Assembly: GCA_038125995.1 (NCBI GenBank)
Contig: JAYPEX010000007.1
Location: forward strand, 68,247-132,246
Direction: 5' to 3'
From: MAG-120531 sp038125995
GTDB taxonomy: Bacteria; Bacteroidota; Bacteroidia; Flavobacteriales; Flavobacteriaceae
Length of the DNA stretch: 64,000 nt
Shown: positions 25,739 to 34,521 of the stretch, piece by piece
How positions within the stretch are numbered: the stretch's first letter is position 1
Layout of the letters: every line of letters begins with the position of its first letter
Notes under the pieces: model-generated
The model's database searches: none
What the model was told of the DNA's origin: nothing
Seen by the model: only the letters and a program-made list of their open reading frames with translations
Position numbers and translations under genes: made by a program

Positions 25739-26092
25739 ATGTCTAGAGATCCTTTGTTAAAAGAAAAGTGGGAACAATTGACCCGCACCCTATCCAATCA
25801 ATTTTCTTCAGATGAAGAAATGGATATCGATTCCATCATCTATCTAATCGGAGTACAAGAATTAGGTCAATATCATCGCCCTTTTAAAAAAGATGAAAAG
25901 ATTCATTTAATGCATATTGCTATTTGTAGGCTGCTCGAACCTTATGGATATTATCGTTTCGATTATACCGACCAAGAGGGTTGGCCTCATTACACCATTG
26001 TTGAAAATTTACCTCCCTTAAAAGCTGGAGAACAGAGTGTTTTAATCAAAGAAGCGATCGTTACCTATTTTACAGAAAAAGAATTCATATGA
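25739..26092 (+). CDS. Conserved-looking hypothetical protein
   Basis: 117 aa, soluble, acidic, no signal peptide. I do not recognise the domain. Notable segments: EEMDIDSIIYLIGVQELGQ, KDEKIHLMHIAICRLLEPYGYY and a C-terminal VLIKEAIVTYF. Its last bases overlap the start of the ABM-domain gene by 4 nt (ATGA), implying coupled translation. Coding character (full-length frame, coupling, no internal stops) supports a real gene. Confidence 0.7.
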   Translation: MSRDPLLKEKWEQLTRTLSNQFSSDEEMDIDSIIYLIGVQELGQYHRPFKKDEKIHLMHIAICRLLEPYGYYRFDYTDQEGWPHYTIVENLPPLKAGEQSVLIKEAIVTYFTEKEFI

Positions 26093-26388
26093 TGTTTCAA
26101 GTTCCTTATTACGCCGTTATTTTTACTTCAACTATCAAAAATGACGAAGGTTATGCGCAGATGGCACAAGCCATGGAACAATTCGTTAAAAAACAAAAGG
26201 GGTTTTTGGGATTTGATTCAGCTCGTGAAGCGATCGGGATTACAGTGAGTTATTGGAGCGATCTAGAATCGATTAGGGAATGGAGAAATCATCCAGAGCA
26301 CGGAATTGCTATGCAATTGGGAAAAGAAAAATGGTACGACCAATACAGCCTTAAAGTCTGTAAAGTAGAGCGTGAGTACGAGTTTTAA
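26089..26388 (+). CDS. ABM-domain (antibiotic biosynthesis monooxygenase-like) protein
   Basis: 99 aa dimeric alpha+beta-barrel protein. The pattern YAVIFTSTIKNDEGYAQMAQ, KKQKGFLGFDSARE, VSYWSDLESIREWRNHPEHGIA and a final beta strand matches the ABM family (heme or quinone monooxygenases and uncharacterised relatives). The ATG may be 26089 or the adjacent 26092. Overlaps the upstream hypothetical gene and abuts gpsA on the other strand. Confidence 0.85.
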   Translation: MMFQVPYYAVIFTSTIKNDEGYAQMAQAMEQFVKKQKGFLGFDSAREAIGITVSYWSDLESIREWRNHPEHGIAMQLGKEKWYDQYSLKVCKVEREYEF

Positions 26389-27390
26389 TCAGATCAAATG
26401 ATTCTGTAATTCTTTAAAAACTTCTCTAGGTCGTTCTCCCAGATAGAGGATTCGATAAACCGAAGTAGCAATAGGCGCCTTGTTAAAAAGTTCTTTTTGC
26501 TTTAAAAAATGATGCGCACTTTTAGAAGCGTAGTAACCTTCTGCAACCATCTTCATTTCCATCATAGCACTTTTTACACTGTATCCTTTCCCAATCATGG
26601 TTCCGAACATTCGATTTCGAGAAAATGTAGAGTAGGCCGTTACTAATAAATCACCTAAATAGGCCGAGTGATAAATGACTCTTCTCTTGCGCTTAATGGC
26701 TCTAATGATGGTTTTCATTTCAGCTATAGAATTGGCAATCAATACGGCCTGAAAATTGTCTCCGTATCCTATTCCATGAGCAATACCTGCTGCTAAAGCG
26801 TAGATATTTTTAAAGACTGCGGCGTATTCAGTACCGATGACATCTCTAGAAGTATGGGTGATGATATAACTGGCCGAAAGCATCGAAGCTAAATACTGAG
26901 CTCTTCTCTTATTCAAGCAGGCAATGGTCAAATAAGACAATCGCTCCAAGGCGACCTCTTCGGCGTGACAAGGGCCGGTAATCACTCCTATTTGATTCAT
27001 AGGAACACCAAATTTTTGGTGTAAGTATTCTCCAATAATGAGTTCAGATTCAGGTTCAATTCCCTTGACAGCAGAAAAAATGGTCTTTCCACTTAAAGGA
27101 ATGGTGACTTTTTTTAACTCATTCCCAACAAAAGCAGAAGGAATCGCTACGATGATTCGCTTGTTCGCCTGAACAACCGCATTGATATCCGAACTCAATT
27201 CAAGCATCTCTAAATTAAAATGAACCGATGTCAAGTATTTTGGATTGTGTCTATGTTGGAGTAAATAGTCAATATCATTCTGATTTCTGATATACCAATT
27301 GACTTTTAATTGATTATCAGTCAGAATTTTAACCAAGGCTGTTGCCCAGGAACCTCCTCCTAGAACTGCTATTTGATGAGGGTTATTCAT
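26389..27390 (-). CDS. gpsA: Glycerol-3-phosphate dehydrogenase [NAD(P)+]
   Basis: Reduces DHAP to sn-glycerol-3-phosphate for phospholipid synthesis. 333 aa with the dinucleotide-binding AVLGGGSWATAL at residues 8-19, FSAVKGIEPES and GVITGPCHAEEVA in the middle, and the catalytic-lysine region YAAVFKNIYALAAGIAHG. Start MNNPHQIAVLGG is natural. Convergent with the ABM gene with no gap. Confidence 0.95.
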   Translation of the reverse strand: MNNPHQIAVLGGGSWATALVKILTDNQLKVNWYIRNQNDIDYLLQHRHNPKYLTSVHFNLEMLELSSDINAVVQANKRIIVAIPSAFVGNELKKVTIPLSGKTIFSAVKGIEPESELIIGEYLHQKFGVPMNQIGVITGPCHAEEVALERLSYLTIACLNKRRAQYLASMLSASYIITHTSRDVIGTEYAAVFKNIYALAAGIAHGIGYGDNFQAVLIANSIAEMKTIIRAIKRKRRVIYHSAYLGDLLVTAYSTFSRNRMFGTMIGKGYSVKSAMMEMKMVAEGYYASKSAHHFLKQKELFNKAPIATSVYRILYLGERPREVFKELQNHLI

Positions 27391-27452
27391 AAAACAAAGT
27401 TGAAGAAATATTTTAAGATTAACTAAAAAATATTTTTTTAGCTAATTAGTTT

Positions 27453-27552
27453 TTGGCACGCTATTTGGTAATGTGTTTGTGCAAAAATTAGTTTTTGTTT
27501 GGTTGATTTGGTTTAAGCCCTTGGATGATATTTCGTCCAAGGGTTTATTATT
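27453..27552 (+). ncRNA. Candidate small RNA with sigma-54-like promoter and terminator
   Basis: Between gpsA and the second sulP gene. TTGGCACG (27453-27460), four bases, then TTGGT (27465-27469) copies the -24/-12 layout of sigma-54 promoters, with 12 bases between the two key G positions; the usual GC at -12 is GG here. A transcript from about 27480 would carry GTTTGGTTG (27497-27505) and end in an 8-bp stem CCCTTGGA/TCCAAGGG (27518-27525, 27536-27543) with a T-rich tail, about 70 nt. No sensible peptide is encoded. The same GTTTGGTTG-plus-terminator layout occurs at 45.4 kb. Confidence 0.5.
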
Positions 27553-27574
27553 TTTGGCAATCGATATGAAAGTG

Positions 27575-27582
27575 TACTTTTG
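27575..27582 (+). promoter_or_regulatory. Promoter for the second sulP gene (-33 TTTG, N18, -7 TACTTTTG)
   Basis: TACTTTTG matches TAnnTTTG. TTTG ends at 27556, giving an 18-nt spacer, close to the published Bacteroidota arrangement. It lies inside the 5' extension of the long reading frame, which decides that translation starts downstream. Confidence 0.65.
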
Positions 27583-27601
27583 CAAACCTAAATCGTTCGT
27601 T

Positions 27602-29128
27602 TTGAAGAAAATAATCAACCTATTTGACTTCTCTCAAGAAGTCAATTACAAAACTGAAATACTTTCTGGTTTAACTGTTGCTTTAGCCCTAGTCCCCGAA
27701 GCCATTGCCTTTGCGCTTATCGCAGGCCTCTCGCCCTTAACTGGATTATACGCTGCCTTTATGATGGGTTTAGTCACATCCATTTTTGGAGGTAGACCTG
27801 GAATGATTTCTGGTGCCACAGGAGCTGTTGCTGTTGTTTTAGTTTCCCTTGTAAAAACACATGGAGTTGAGTATATCTTTGCGACCGTAATCCTAGCCGG
27901 TCTTCTTCAAACAGTCGTTGGTGTTTTAAAATTAGGAAAACTGATGCGTCTGGTTCCACATCCCGTAATTTTTGGATTTGTAAACGGATTGGCAATCATT
28001 ATTTTCAGTTCTCAATTAGTTCAATTCCAAGATGAATCAGGTAACTGGCTAACAGGAATGCCTCTTGTTACCTTATTGGGATTAGTACTTTTTACAATGT
28101 TGACTATTTGGGGAATTCCGAAAATCAACAAACAACTTCCAGCAGCTCTTATTGCAATTCTAGCGGTGTTTGGAATCGTTGTTTTCTTTGGAATCGACAC
28201 CAAAACGATCGGAGATATCGCCTCCATCAAAGGAGGGTTTCCTCCCTTTCACTTACCAGAAGTACCTCTTGAATTAGAAACTCTAAAAATTATTTTTCCC
28301 TATGCTTCTATTGTGGCAGGCGTCGGTCTTATTGAAAGTCTTTTGACTCTTAATATCGTCGATGAAATCACTGAAACTAGAGGGAGTGGCAATAGAGAAG
28401 CCATCGCTCAAGGAGGGGCTAATATTCTCTCAGGCTTATTTTCATCAATGGGTGGATGTGCGATGATTGGTCAGAGTTTGATCAACACCTGCAATGGTGC
28501 TCGCGCACGTCTCTCTGGGATTGTGGCTTCGGTAATGCTACTCGTTTTTATCATGTTCGGTTCCTCAATAATTGAAAAAATGCCAATGGCAGCTCTTACT
28601 GGATTAATGATCATGGTTTCCATCGGAACCTTTGAATGGGCCAGTCTAAAAACATTTAGACGTATGCCTAAGTCTGATGTGTTCGTGATGGTGCTTGTAA
28701 CCCTTGTTACTGTATTCTTACACAATCTAGCGCTTGCCGTCGTAGTGGGTGTCATCATTGCCGCACTTGTATTTGCGTGGGATAATGCCAAGCGAATTAG
28801 AGCTCGAAAATTTATCGATGAAGAGGGGGTTAAACACTATGAAATATACGGGCCTTTATTCTTTGGTTCCATCACCGTTTTTAACGAAAAATTTGATGTG
28901 TTAAATGATCCCGATGTGGTGATCATCGATTTTGCTGAATCTCGAATTGTAGATATGTCCGCCATCGAAGCAGTAAACACGCTGACTTCAAGATATCTTA
29001 AGGTTGGCAAAGAAGTACATCTCAAACACCTCAGTGCCGACTGTAGAGTGCTATTGAAAAATGCTGATGAGATTATCGATGTCAACGTCATGGAAGACCC
29101 TACTTATAAAATAGCGGTCGATCAATAG
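27602..29128 (+). CDS. SulP-family anion transporter with STAS domain
   Basis: 508 aa from the TTG at 27602 (KKIINLFDFSQEVNYKTEI). The frame is open back to 27473, but that part spans a terminator hairpin and the -7 box, so it is not coding. An ATG at 27566 would also precede the -7 box. Membrane domain with GLTVALALVPEAIAFALIAGLSPLTG and GGRPGMISGATGAVAVV, the GGANILSGLFSSMGGCAMIGQS motif and a C-terminal STAS domain (IIDFAESRIVDMSAIEAV). Distinct from the 8.1-kb paralogue: no acidic insert and no carbonic anhydrase neighbour. Substrate unknown. Confidence 0.9.
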   Translation: MKKIINLFDFSQEVNYKTEILSGLTVALALVPEAIAFALIAGLSPLTGLYAAFMMGLVTSIFGGRPGMISGATGAVAVVLVSLVKTHGVEYIFATVILAGLLQTVVGVLKLGKLMRLVPHPVIFGFVNGLAIIIFSSQLVQFQDESGNWLTGMPLVTLLGLVLFTMLTIWGIPKINKQLPAALIAILAVFGIVVFFGIDTKTIGDIASIKGGFPPFHLPEVPLELETLKIIFPYASIVAGVGLIESLLTLNIVDEITETRGSGNREAIAQGGANILSGLFSSMGGCAMIGQSLINTCNGARARLSGIVASVMLLVFIMFGSSIIEKMPMAALTGLMIMVSIGTFEWASLKTFRRMPKSDVFVMVLVTLVTVFLHNLALAVVVGVIIAALVFAWDNAKRIRARKFIDEEGVKHYEIYGPLFFGSITVFNEKFDVLNDPDVVIIDFAESRIVDMSAIEAVNTLTSRYLKVGKEVHLKHLSADCRVLLKNADEIIDVNVMEDPTYKIAVDQ

Positions 29129-29131
29129 TCT

Positions 29132-30103
29132 CTAAGAAAACCATTGTTTGATACGCTTTTCTTGATCTAAAAGCGCTGTTTTAAACTCAGATGTTAAACG
29201 GCTCACTAAGTCTTTGACACTGGTGCTTTCGTGAATGCTTGTCACTCCCTGACCGGCTGACCAGATCGTTTTCCAAGCTTTGGCCTCAGTGTCCAATTCT
29301 TTGCCAAAATCAATCTTTCGTTCTGCCTTTAAATCTTCTTCTGAGATTCCTGCCTTAGCCAAACTCTTGGCTAGAAAATTTGCTGGAACACCAGATATGG
29401 AAGCGGTATAAACAATATCACTAGCCCCTGAATCGATGATCATCTGACGGTATTCATCGGTAGCTTGACTCTCCTCTGTGTTGATAAAACGGGTTCCCAT
29501 ATAGGCTAAATCTGCTCCCATCTGAAGTGCTGAAGCAACATCGTTCCCTGTTGAAATACAACCTGAAAGTAACATCGTTCCATCGAAAATGGAACGTACT
29601 TCTGACAACAAACTCATCGGATTGAGGGTTCCTCCGTGTCCTCCAGCTCCTGCAGAAACCAGGATTAATCCATCGACTCCAGCTTCAATAGCCTTTTCAG
29701 CATGTCGTTTTTTGATGATATCGTGAAAGACAAGCCCCCCGTATGAATGTACGGCATCAACGACTTGACTCACAGCTCCTAGTGAGGTGATCACTAGTGG
29801 AACTTTATGCTTCATACAAATTTTTAGGTCTGCTTCGAGTCTCGGATTGGTCGGATGTACAATGAGGTTCACCGCAAAAGGTGCTGCCTTCTTTCCTGTC
29901 TCAGTTTCAAAATCAGCAAGCGCTTCTTTAATCTGAACAACCCACTCTTCAAAGCCTTCTGTCGTTCGTTGGTTCAGAGCAGGAAAACTCCCTACAATGC
30001 AGTTTTTACAACAGGCGATAACTAGTTCTGGGCCTGAGATTAAAAACATAGGGGCGGCTACAATGGGCATCGATAAATCCTTGATAAATGCTGCTTTTTC
30101 CAT
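29132..30103 (-). CDS. Nitronate monooxygenase family protein (NPD, FMN-dependent)
   Basis: 323 aa TIM-barrel flavoprotein related to 2-nitropropane dioxygenase. Seen: MPIVAAPMFLISGPELVIACC, NLIVHPTNPRLEADL, VFHDIIKKRHAEKA and the FMN phosphate loop VSAGAGGHGG with LLSGCISTGNDVASALQMGADLAYMGTR. It presumably detoxifies alkyl nitronates, but the family includes enoyl reductases. Directly downstream of the EamA gene (2 nt), part of an arsC-like/eamA/npd unit. Confidence 0.9.
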   Translation of the reverse strand: MEKAAFIKDLSMPIVAAPMFLISGPELVIACCKNCIVGSFPALNQRTTEGFEEWVVQIKEALADFETETGKKAAPFAVNLIVHPTNPRLEADLKICMKHKVPLVITSLGAVSQVVDAVHSYGGLVFHDIIKKRHAEKAIEAGVDGLILVSAGAGGHGGTLNPMSLLSEVRSIFDGTMLLSGCISTGNDVASALQMGADLAYMGTRFINTEESQATDEYRQMIIDSGASDIVYTASISGVPANFLAKSLAKAGISEEDLKAERKIDFGKELDTEAKAWKTIWSAGQGVTSIHESTSVKDLVSRLTSEFKTALLDQEKRIKQWFS

Positions 30104-30105
30104 AA

Positions 30106-31002
30106 TTAAATTGTTTGTTTTTTTGATGCAAAATAAACTCCTGACAACACCAGTATTCCAGCTGCTGCCTTGGTGAAATTGAGCTGATCTTGACCGCTTA
30201 AAATTGCCACTATAATTCCAATGAGGGGTTGCACATATACGAAAGAACTCACGGTAGAAGCCTTGAGTTTAGTCAGCGCAAATCCATTGAACAAATAAGT
30301 CATATACGTGGTTCCTAAGATCACAAATATTACCGATGCGATGATCGATGGAGGCATCTCCCAATTGATCTGACTAAAAGACGAATAGGTAATTGGTAGA
30401 TTGACAATAAATGCAATCGTAAATACCCATTTTAAAACAGTGATGGGCTGATATTTTTCCATGACTTTTTTTATCACGATTAAATACAACCCATAAGCCG
30501 TAGCATTGACGATAAACAAAGTATTTCCCAGTGGAATATTGGGGGCGTCGATACGGACTTCCTTACCGTAGATCACTAGTCCAATAGCTCCTACCAATCC
30601 CATGGCAATACCGAGAACCTTGGTAAAATAGATTTTCTCTTTTAAAAGAATACTTGAAAAAATAACGACAATGATAGGAGTGATGGTCACTAAAATTGAT
30701 GAATTGATCGGCGTGGAAAGCTCTAGTCCCTTGAAGAAGGAGAGCATATTGATACTCGCTCCTAAAATAGCAGCCAAAATAAGGGGCTTCCAGTCTTGCC
30801 TCGCAATTTTTTCAGATGTTACAAATAGGGAACTGATCCAAAACAACAGTGCCGCTCCACCTGTTCTAAGTAAAATAAAACCAAATGCTCCGACATAATC
30901 AGGCATGACTCCCTTGGCAACCGTGTGATTGATGCCGTAAATGGTCGTCGCTCCCAAGGCTGCTAAGAAAGCTACTATTCTAATATTAATGAGTGCTTTC
31001 AA
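30106..31002 (-). CDS. DMT-superfamily (EamA) transporter
   Basis: 298 aa, ten hydrophobic segments arranged as two EamA repeats (about 10-140 and 155-290). Typical of drug/metabolite exporters; substrate not predictable. The frame begins with TTG at 31002, 17 nt inside the end of the ArsC-like gene. No early in-frame ATG exists that would keep the first helix, so the TTG start with translational coupling is likely. Confidence 0.85.
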   Translation of the reverse strand: MKALINIRIVAFLAALGATTIYGINHTVAKGVMPDYVGAFGFILLRTGGAALLFWISSLFVTSEKIARQDWKPLILAAILGASINMLSFFKGLELSTPINSSILVTITPIIVVIFSSILLKEKIYFTKVLGIAMGLVGAIGLVIYGKEVRIDAPNIPLGNTLFIVNATAYGLYLIVIKKVMEKYQPITVLKWVFTIAFIVNLPITYSSFSQINWEMPPSIIASVIFVILGTTYMTYLFNGFALTKLKASTVSSFVYVQPLIGIIVAILSGQDQLNFTKAAAGILVLSGVYFASKKQTI

Positions 31003-31342
31003 GAAGAGTCTTTAAGGATTCAACAGTCGATTTAGCATTGCCGATATAGAGCTTGTCTTGATATTGAATAACAGGTCTTTTTAAGAAGGTGTAATGGCGT
31101 TTAAGCAACTCCTTATACCTTTCTTCGCTCTGACCATTAGGCGCTATTCGTTCTGTTTTAAAGAGTTGAGCTCTTTTATTAATCAAGGCCTCATAAGAAG
31201 AAGTGTGTTTGTAAAACCCTTCTAATTCCTCATCGCTTAGAGGGTGATCTTTAATATCGATTAGTTTAAATTGTTCGAGTGGCAGTTCTGCTAAAATCCT
31301 TTTATTAGTAGAACAACTACTCAAATAATATATAATGTTCAT
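30986..31342 (-). CDS. ArsC/Spx-family thioredoxin-fold protein
   Basis: 118 aa. The fold and motif IIYYLSSCSTNKRILAEL place it in the ArsC/Spx family; the first cysteine of the CxxC-like site is kept but the second position is Asn (CSTN). LFKTERIAP and FLKRPVIQYQDKLYIGNA are typical family segments. Arsenate reduction is not certain, since the family includes Spx-like regulators and uncharacterised proteins, and no arsenical pump gene is near. The frame extends one codon to TTG at 31345; the ATG at 31342 is preferred. Confidence 0.82.
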   Translation of the reverse strand: MNIIYYLSSCSTNKRILAELPLEQFKLIDIKDHPLSDEELEGFYKHTSSYEALINKRAQLFKTERIAPNGQSEERYKELLKRHYTFLKRPVIQYQDKLYIGNAKSTVESLKTLLESTH

Positions 31343-31389
31343 CAATTGATTACTTTAGTGATTTAAAATTACAATTTATAAATGATATC

Positions 31390-31863
31390 ATGAGTATGAA
31401 GTTTCAATTCTATAACTGCAGAGAAACCAGAAAAATTCTGGTCAATTTTTTAGAGACGATTTCAAGAGAAGATCTTTTGGCAATTCCAAAGCACTATAAC
31501 AATAATATTTGGTGGAATATTGCACATGTGGCTGTGACTCAACAATTATTAGTTTATAAACTGAGCGGCTTAGCTCTCAATTTACCCGATGATATTATTG
31601 CAAAATACGCTAAAGGATCAATTCCATCAGAGGAGCCCTCAGAGGAAGAATTTAATACCATCAAAAAAGCTTTAGTGGATTTAATCGATCAAACGGAAGA
31701 AGATTATAACAATGGAATCTTTAAAAACTTCAATCCTTATACCACTTCGGCCAATGTTACCTTAGAGTCGGTTGATGACGCGATCGCATTTAACAATTAT
31801 CACGAAGGCATTCATATAGGATCCATCCTTGCGCTTCGAAGAGCCTTAGGAATCGCATCGTAA
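31390..31863 (+). CDS. DinB-family protein
   Basis: 157 aa four-helix bundle of the DinB/YfiT metal-hydrolase superfamily. Metal ligands are probably the histidines in NIAHVAVTQQ and NYHEGIHIGSI. Some members are thiol-S-transferases (bacillithiol or glutathione); others are unknown. It overlaps the next gene by one base (TAATG), pairing it with a sulfur-amino-acid enzyme, which fits a thiol-related role (inference). Confidence 0.88.
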   Translation: MSMKFQFYNCRETRKILVNFLETISREDLLAIPKHYNNNIWWNIAHVAVTQQLLVYKLSGLALNLPDDIIAKYAKGSIPSEEPSEEEFNTIKKALVDLIDQTEEDYNNGIFKNFNPYTTSANVTLESVDDAIAFNNYHEGIHIGSILALRRALGIAS

Positions 31864-33005
31864 TGAAGAAAGAAACTAAAATGATTCACGGCGGGCAGCA
31901 TTTAGAACCTCCCTACAATGCTTTAATGACCCCTATCTATATGAGTAGTTCTTATGGTCAAGAAGAACTAGGGAATTACGGTCCATACGCCTATTCGAGA
32001 ACAGAAAACCCCACTAGAACTGCTCTTGAAAAATCATTAGCTAGTATTGAAAATGGTATTGATGCCATTGCTTTTAGTTCGGGAATCGCTGCTGTAGATG
32101 CCGCCCTTAGATTGCTAAAATCTGGAGATCACATTATCGCTACCAAGGATATTTACGGAGGAAGCTATCGCCTTTTTACTCAATTACTAGAGCAGCTTGG
32201 CTTGCAATTTTCCTTTGTTGACCTTCAAGATTTAGAGGGTTTAAAAGATCATTTTCAAGCCAATACTAAAATGGTTTGGGTGGAATCGCCCACCAATCCA
32301 CTAGTCAAAATAGTCGATATCACTGAGATTGTCAAAATCACCAAATCCATAGATCCCTCTATTCTTGTTGGGGTGGACAACACCTTTGCCTCTCCTTATT
32401 TACAGCTACCCCTGGATTTAGGAGCAGATATTTCAATGCACTCCGCCACTAAATTCCTGTCGGGTCATTCAGATGTCATCCTCGGTGCCCTTGTTGTAAA
32501 GGATGTTGAACTGGGCAAACAATTACACTTTATTCAAAATGCAGCTGGCGCAATTCCTTCTCCCATGGATTGCTTTTTGGTATTGAGGGGAATCAAAACC
32601 CTTCACCTTCGAATGCAGAGACATTGTGAAAATGCAGCTCAAATTGCTAACTTTTTAAGAGCACATCCTAAGGTTGAAAAAGTGTATTACCCCGGTTTTA
32701 AAGATCATTACAATCATCAGGTTGCCAAAAAACAAATGACTGCTTTTGGTAGTATGATCTCTTTTGTACCTAAATCATCAGATTTAGAATCCACAAAAAT
32801 TCTTGTAAAAAAACTCAAAATCTTCTGCTTAGGAGTCTCCTTAGGAGGTGTAGAATCCCTAGTAGGTCATCCTGTTACAATGACCCACGCATCGGTCCCT
32901 AAAGCCGAACGGGAAGCCTTGGGGATTGTAGATGGGTTGATTCGATTATCTGTGGGAGTAGAAGCTGTAGAAGATCTGATAGCGGACTTAGATGGAGCGC
33001 TTTAA
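31863..33005 (+). CDS. PLP-dependent transsulfuration enzyme (cystathionine gamma-synthase/lyase family)
   Basis: 380 aa Cys/Met-metabolism PLP enzyme. Seen: YSRTENPTRTALEKSLASIE, AFSSGIAAVDAAL, WVESPTNPLVKIVDI, VDNTFASPY and the PLP lysine in MHSATKFLSGHSDVILG, then the C-terminal SLGGVESLVGHP. Synthase (metB), lyase (mccB) and methionine gamma-lyase cannot be separated by eye. Confidence 0.92.
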   Translation: MKKETKMIHGGQHLEPPYNALMTPIYMSSSYGQEELGNYGPYAYSRTENPTRTALEKSLASIENGIDAIAFSSGIAAVDAALRLLKSGDHIIATKDIYGGSYRLFTQLLEQLGLQFSFVDLQDLEGLKDHFQANTKMVWVESPTNPLVKIVDITEIVKITKSIDPSILVGVDNTFASPYLQLPLDLGADISMHSATKFLSGHSDVILGALVVKDVELGKQLHFIQNAAGAIPSPMDCFLVLRGIKTLHLRMQRHCENAAQIANFLRAHPKVEKVYYPGFKDHYNHQVAKKQMTAFGSMISFVPKSSDLESTKILVKKLKIFCLGVSLGGVESLVGHPVTMTHASVPKAEREALGIVDGLIRLSVGVEAVEDLIADLDGAL

Positions 33006-33056
33006 GAATATTGTAAAATAGCATCCTAATTTAGCTGTATAATTGTTAAAATAACA

Positions 33057-33064
33057 TATTTTTG
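33057..33064 (+). promoter_or_regulatory. -7 promoter box (TATTTTTG) for gdhA
   Basis: TATTTTTG matches TAnnTTTG, 27 nt before the gdhA ATG, with TTGTTA 11 nt upstream (TTG at 33043-33045). The same TTG spacing recurs at several promoters in the window. Confidence 0.55.
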
Positions 33065-33091
33065 TTCTCAAAATATTAATTTGATAATTAT

Positions 33092-34453
33092 ATGCATTCT
33101 AACAAGTTAATTCAAGACAAGATTGATCGCTTTATGCAAGAGGTCATCAGTCGCAATGGGCATGAGCCTGAATTTATTCAAGCAGTCCAAGAAGTGGCCG
33201 ATACAGTAATTCCTTACATCGCCAATAATGAAATCTACAATGGCAAACACGTGCTTTTGAGAATGGTCGAGCCTGAACGCTTGATTTCTTTTAGAGTTGC
33301 CTGGGTCGATGACAAAGGAGAAATCCACGTCAATAGAGGTTATCGTATTCAGATGAATTCAGCAATTGGTCCTTACAAAGGTGGTCTGCGTTTTCATCCA
33401 ACAGTGAACGCTAGTGTCCTAAAATTCTTAGCCTTTGAGCAGGTTTTTAAAAATGCTTTGACCACCTTACCAATGGGCGGTGGAAAAGGAGGTTCTGATT
33501 TTGATCCAAAAGGAAAATCAGATGATGAAATCATGCGTTTTTGCCATGCGTTCATGTTAGAGCTTTCCAAACATATCGGTGCCAATACAGATGTTCCAGC
33601 TGGTGATATCGGAGTAGGTGCCCGTGAAATTGGATACCTCTTTGGAATGTACAAGAAAATACGAAATGAATTTACTGGAGTTCTTACAGGGAAAGGACGC
33701 TCCTGGGGAGGATCTTTGATTCGCCCAGAGGCAACTGGTTACGGTACCGTTTACTTCGCTCAATCCATGCTTCAACGAACAGGGGATTCGATGGAAGGAA
33801 AAACGGTTTGTATCTCTGGTTCTGGAAATGTCGCTCAGTACGCTGCTGAAAAATGCGTTCAATTAGGCGCTAAGGTTTTAACCTTTTCAGATTCTAAAGG
33901 ATATATTCACGATCCCAAAGGAATCGATCAAGAAAAGATCAATTTTGTAATCGATCTTAAAAACAACAAAAGAGGTCGTATTAGCGAATATGTCAACCAA
34001 TATCCCGAGGCCACTTATCACGAAGGGAAACGGCCCTGGTCTGTGCCTTGTGATGTAGCATTTCCTTGTGCAACTCAAAATGAATTAAATCTAGACGAGG
34101 CAAAAACACTTGTTAAAAATGGATGTGTCTGTATTGCAGAAGGAGCAAATATGCCTACAACTCCAGATGCAGTTCACTACTTCCACGATCAAAAAATTCT
34201 CTTTGCTCCTGGAAAAGCATCCAATGCTGGTGGGGTCGCTACTTCTGGATTAGAAATGTCTCAAAACTCCCTTAGAATTAGTTGGACTAGAGAAGAAGTT
34301 GACGAGCGTCTTAAAGACATTATGGCCAATATTCACAACAACTGTTTAGATTACGGAATGGAAGAGAACGGCTATTGCAACTACGTTAAAGGTGCGAATA
34401 TCGCCGGATTCGTTAAAGTAGCTGATGCCATGCTCGCTCAAGGAGTCATCTAG
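33092..34453 (+). CDS. gdhA: NADP-type glutamate dehydrogenase
   Basis: Ammonia assimilation: 2-oxoglutarate + NH3 + NAD(P)H to glutamate. 453 aa, the hexameric GDH length. YKGGLRFHPTVNASVLKFLAFEQ, PMGGGKGGSDFDPKGKSDDEIMRFC and AGDIGVGAREIG are the substrate and catalytic motifs, VCISGSGNVAQYAAEK the dinucleotide loop. Monocistronic: own -7 box and a strong terminator. Start MHSNKLIQDKIDRFM is standard. Confidence 0.96.
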   Translation: MHSNKLIQDKIDRFMQEVISRNGHEPEFIQAVQEVADTVIPYIANNEIYNGKHVLLRMVEPERLISFRVAWVDDKGEIHVNRGYRIQMNSAIGPYKGGLRFHPTVNASVLKFLAFEQVFKNALTTLPMGGGKGGSDFDPKGKSDDEIMRFCHAFMLELSKHIGANTDVPAGDIGVGAREIGYLFGMYKKIRNEFTGVLTGKGRSWGGSLIRPEATGYGTVYFAQSMLQRTGDSMEGKTVCISGSGNVAQYAAEKCVQLGAKVLTFSDSKGYIHDPKGIDQEKINFVIDLKNNKRGRISEYVNQYPEATYHEGKRPWSVPCDVAFPCATQNELNLDEAKTLVKNGCVCIAEGANMPTTPDAVHYFHDQKILFAPGKASNAGGVATSGLEMSQNSLRISWTREEVDERLKDIMANIHNNCLDYGMEENGYCNYVKGANIAGFVKVADAMLAQGVI

Positions 34454-34473
34454 AAGAGTTCTGTTAATTATTT

Positions 34474-34506
34474 AAAAGCCTTTGGAGTCATTCAAAGGCT
34501 TTTTTT
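34474..34506 (+). terminator. Intrinsic terminator after gdhA
   Basis: Perfect 11-bp stem AAAAGCCTTTG (34474-34484) with CAAAGGCTTTT (34493-34503), 8-nt loop, T-run to 34506. The recO start codon is only 16 nt farther. Confidence 0.9.
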
Positions 34507-34507
34507 A

Positions 34508-34515
34508 TTATTTTG
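34508..34515 (+). promoter_or_regulatory. Near-consensus -7 box (TTATTTTG) for recO
   Basis: TTATTTTG matches 7 of 8 positions of TAnnTTTG, directly after the gdhA terminator T-run and 6 nt before the recO ATG. Its final TTG is in frame with recO. Confidence 0.4.
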
Positions 34516-34521
34516 CTCTCT

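Noticed and set aside
27473..27601. 5' extension of the second SulP coding region
   Set aside because: It covers a terminator hairpin and a consensus promoter, and its residues do not resemble a SulP N-terminus.
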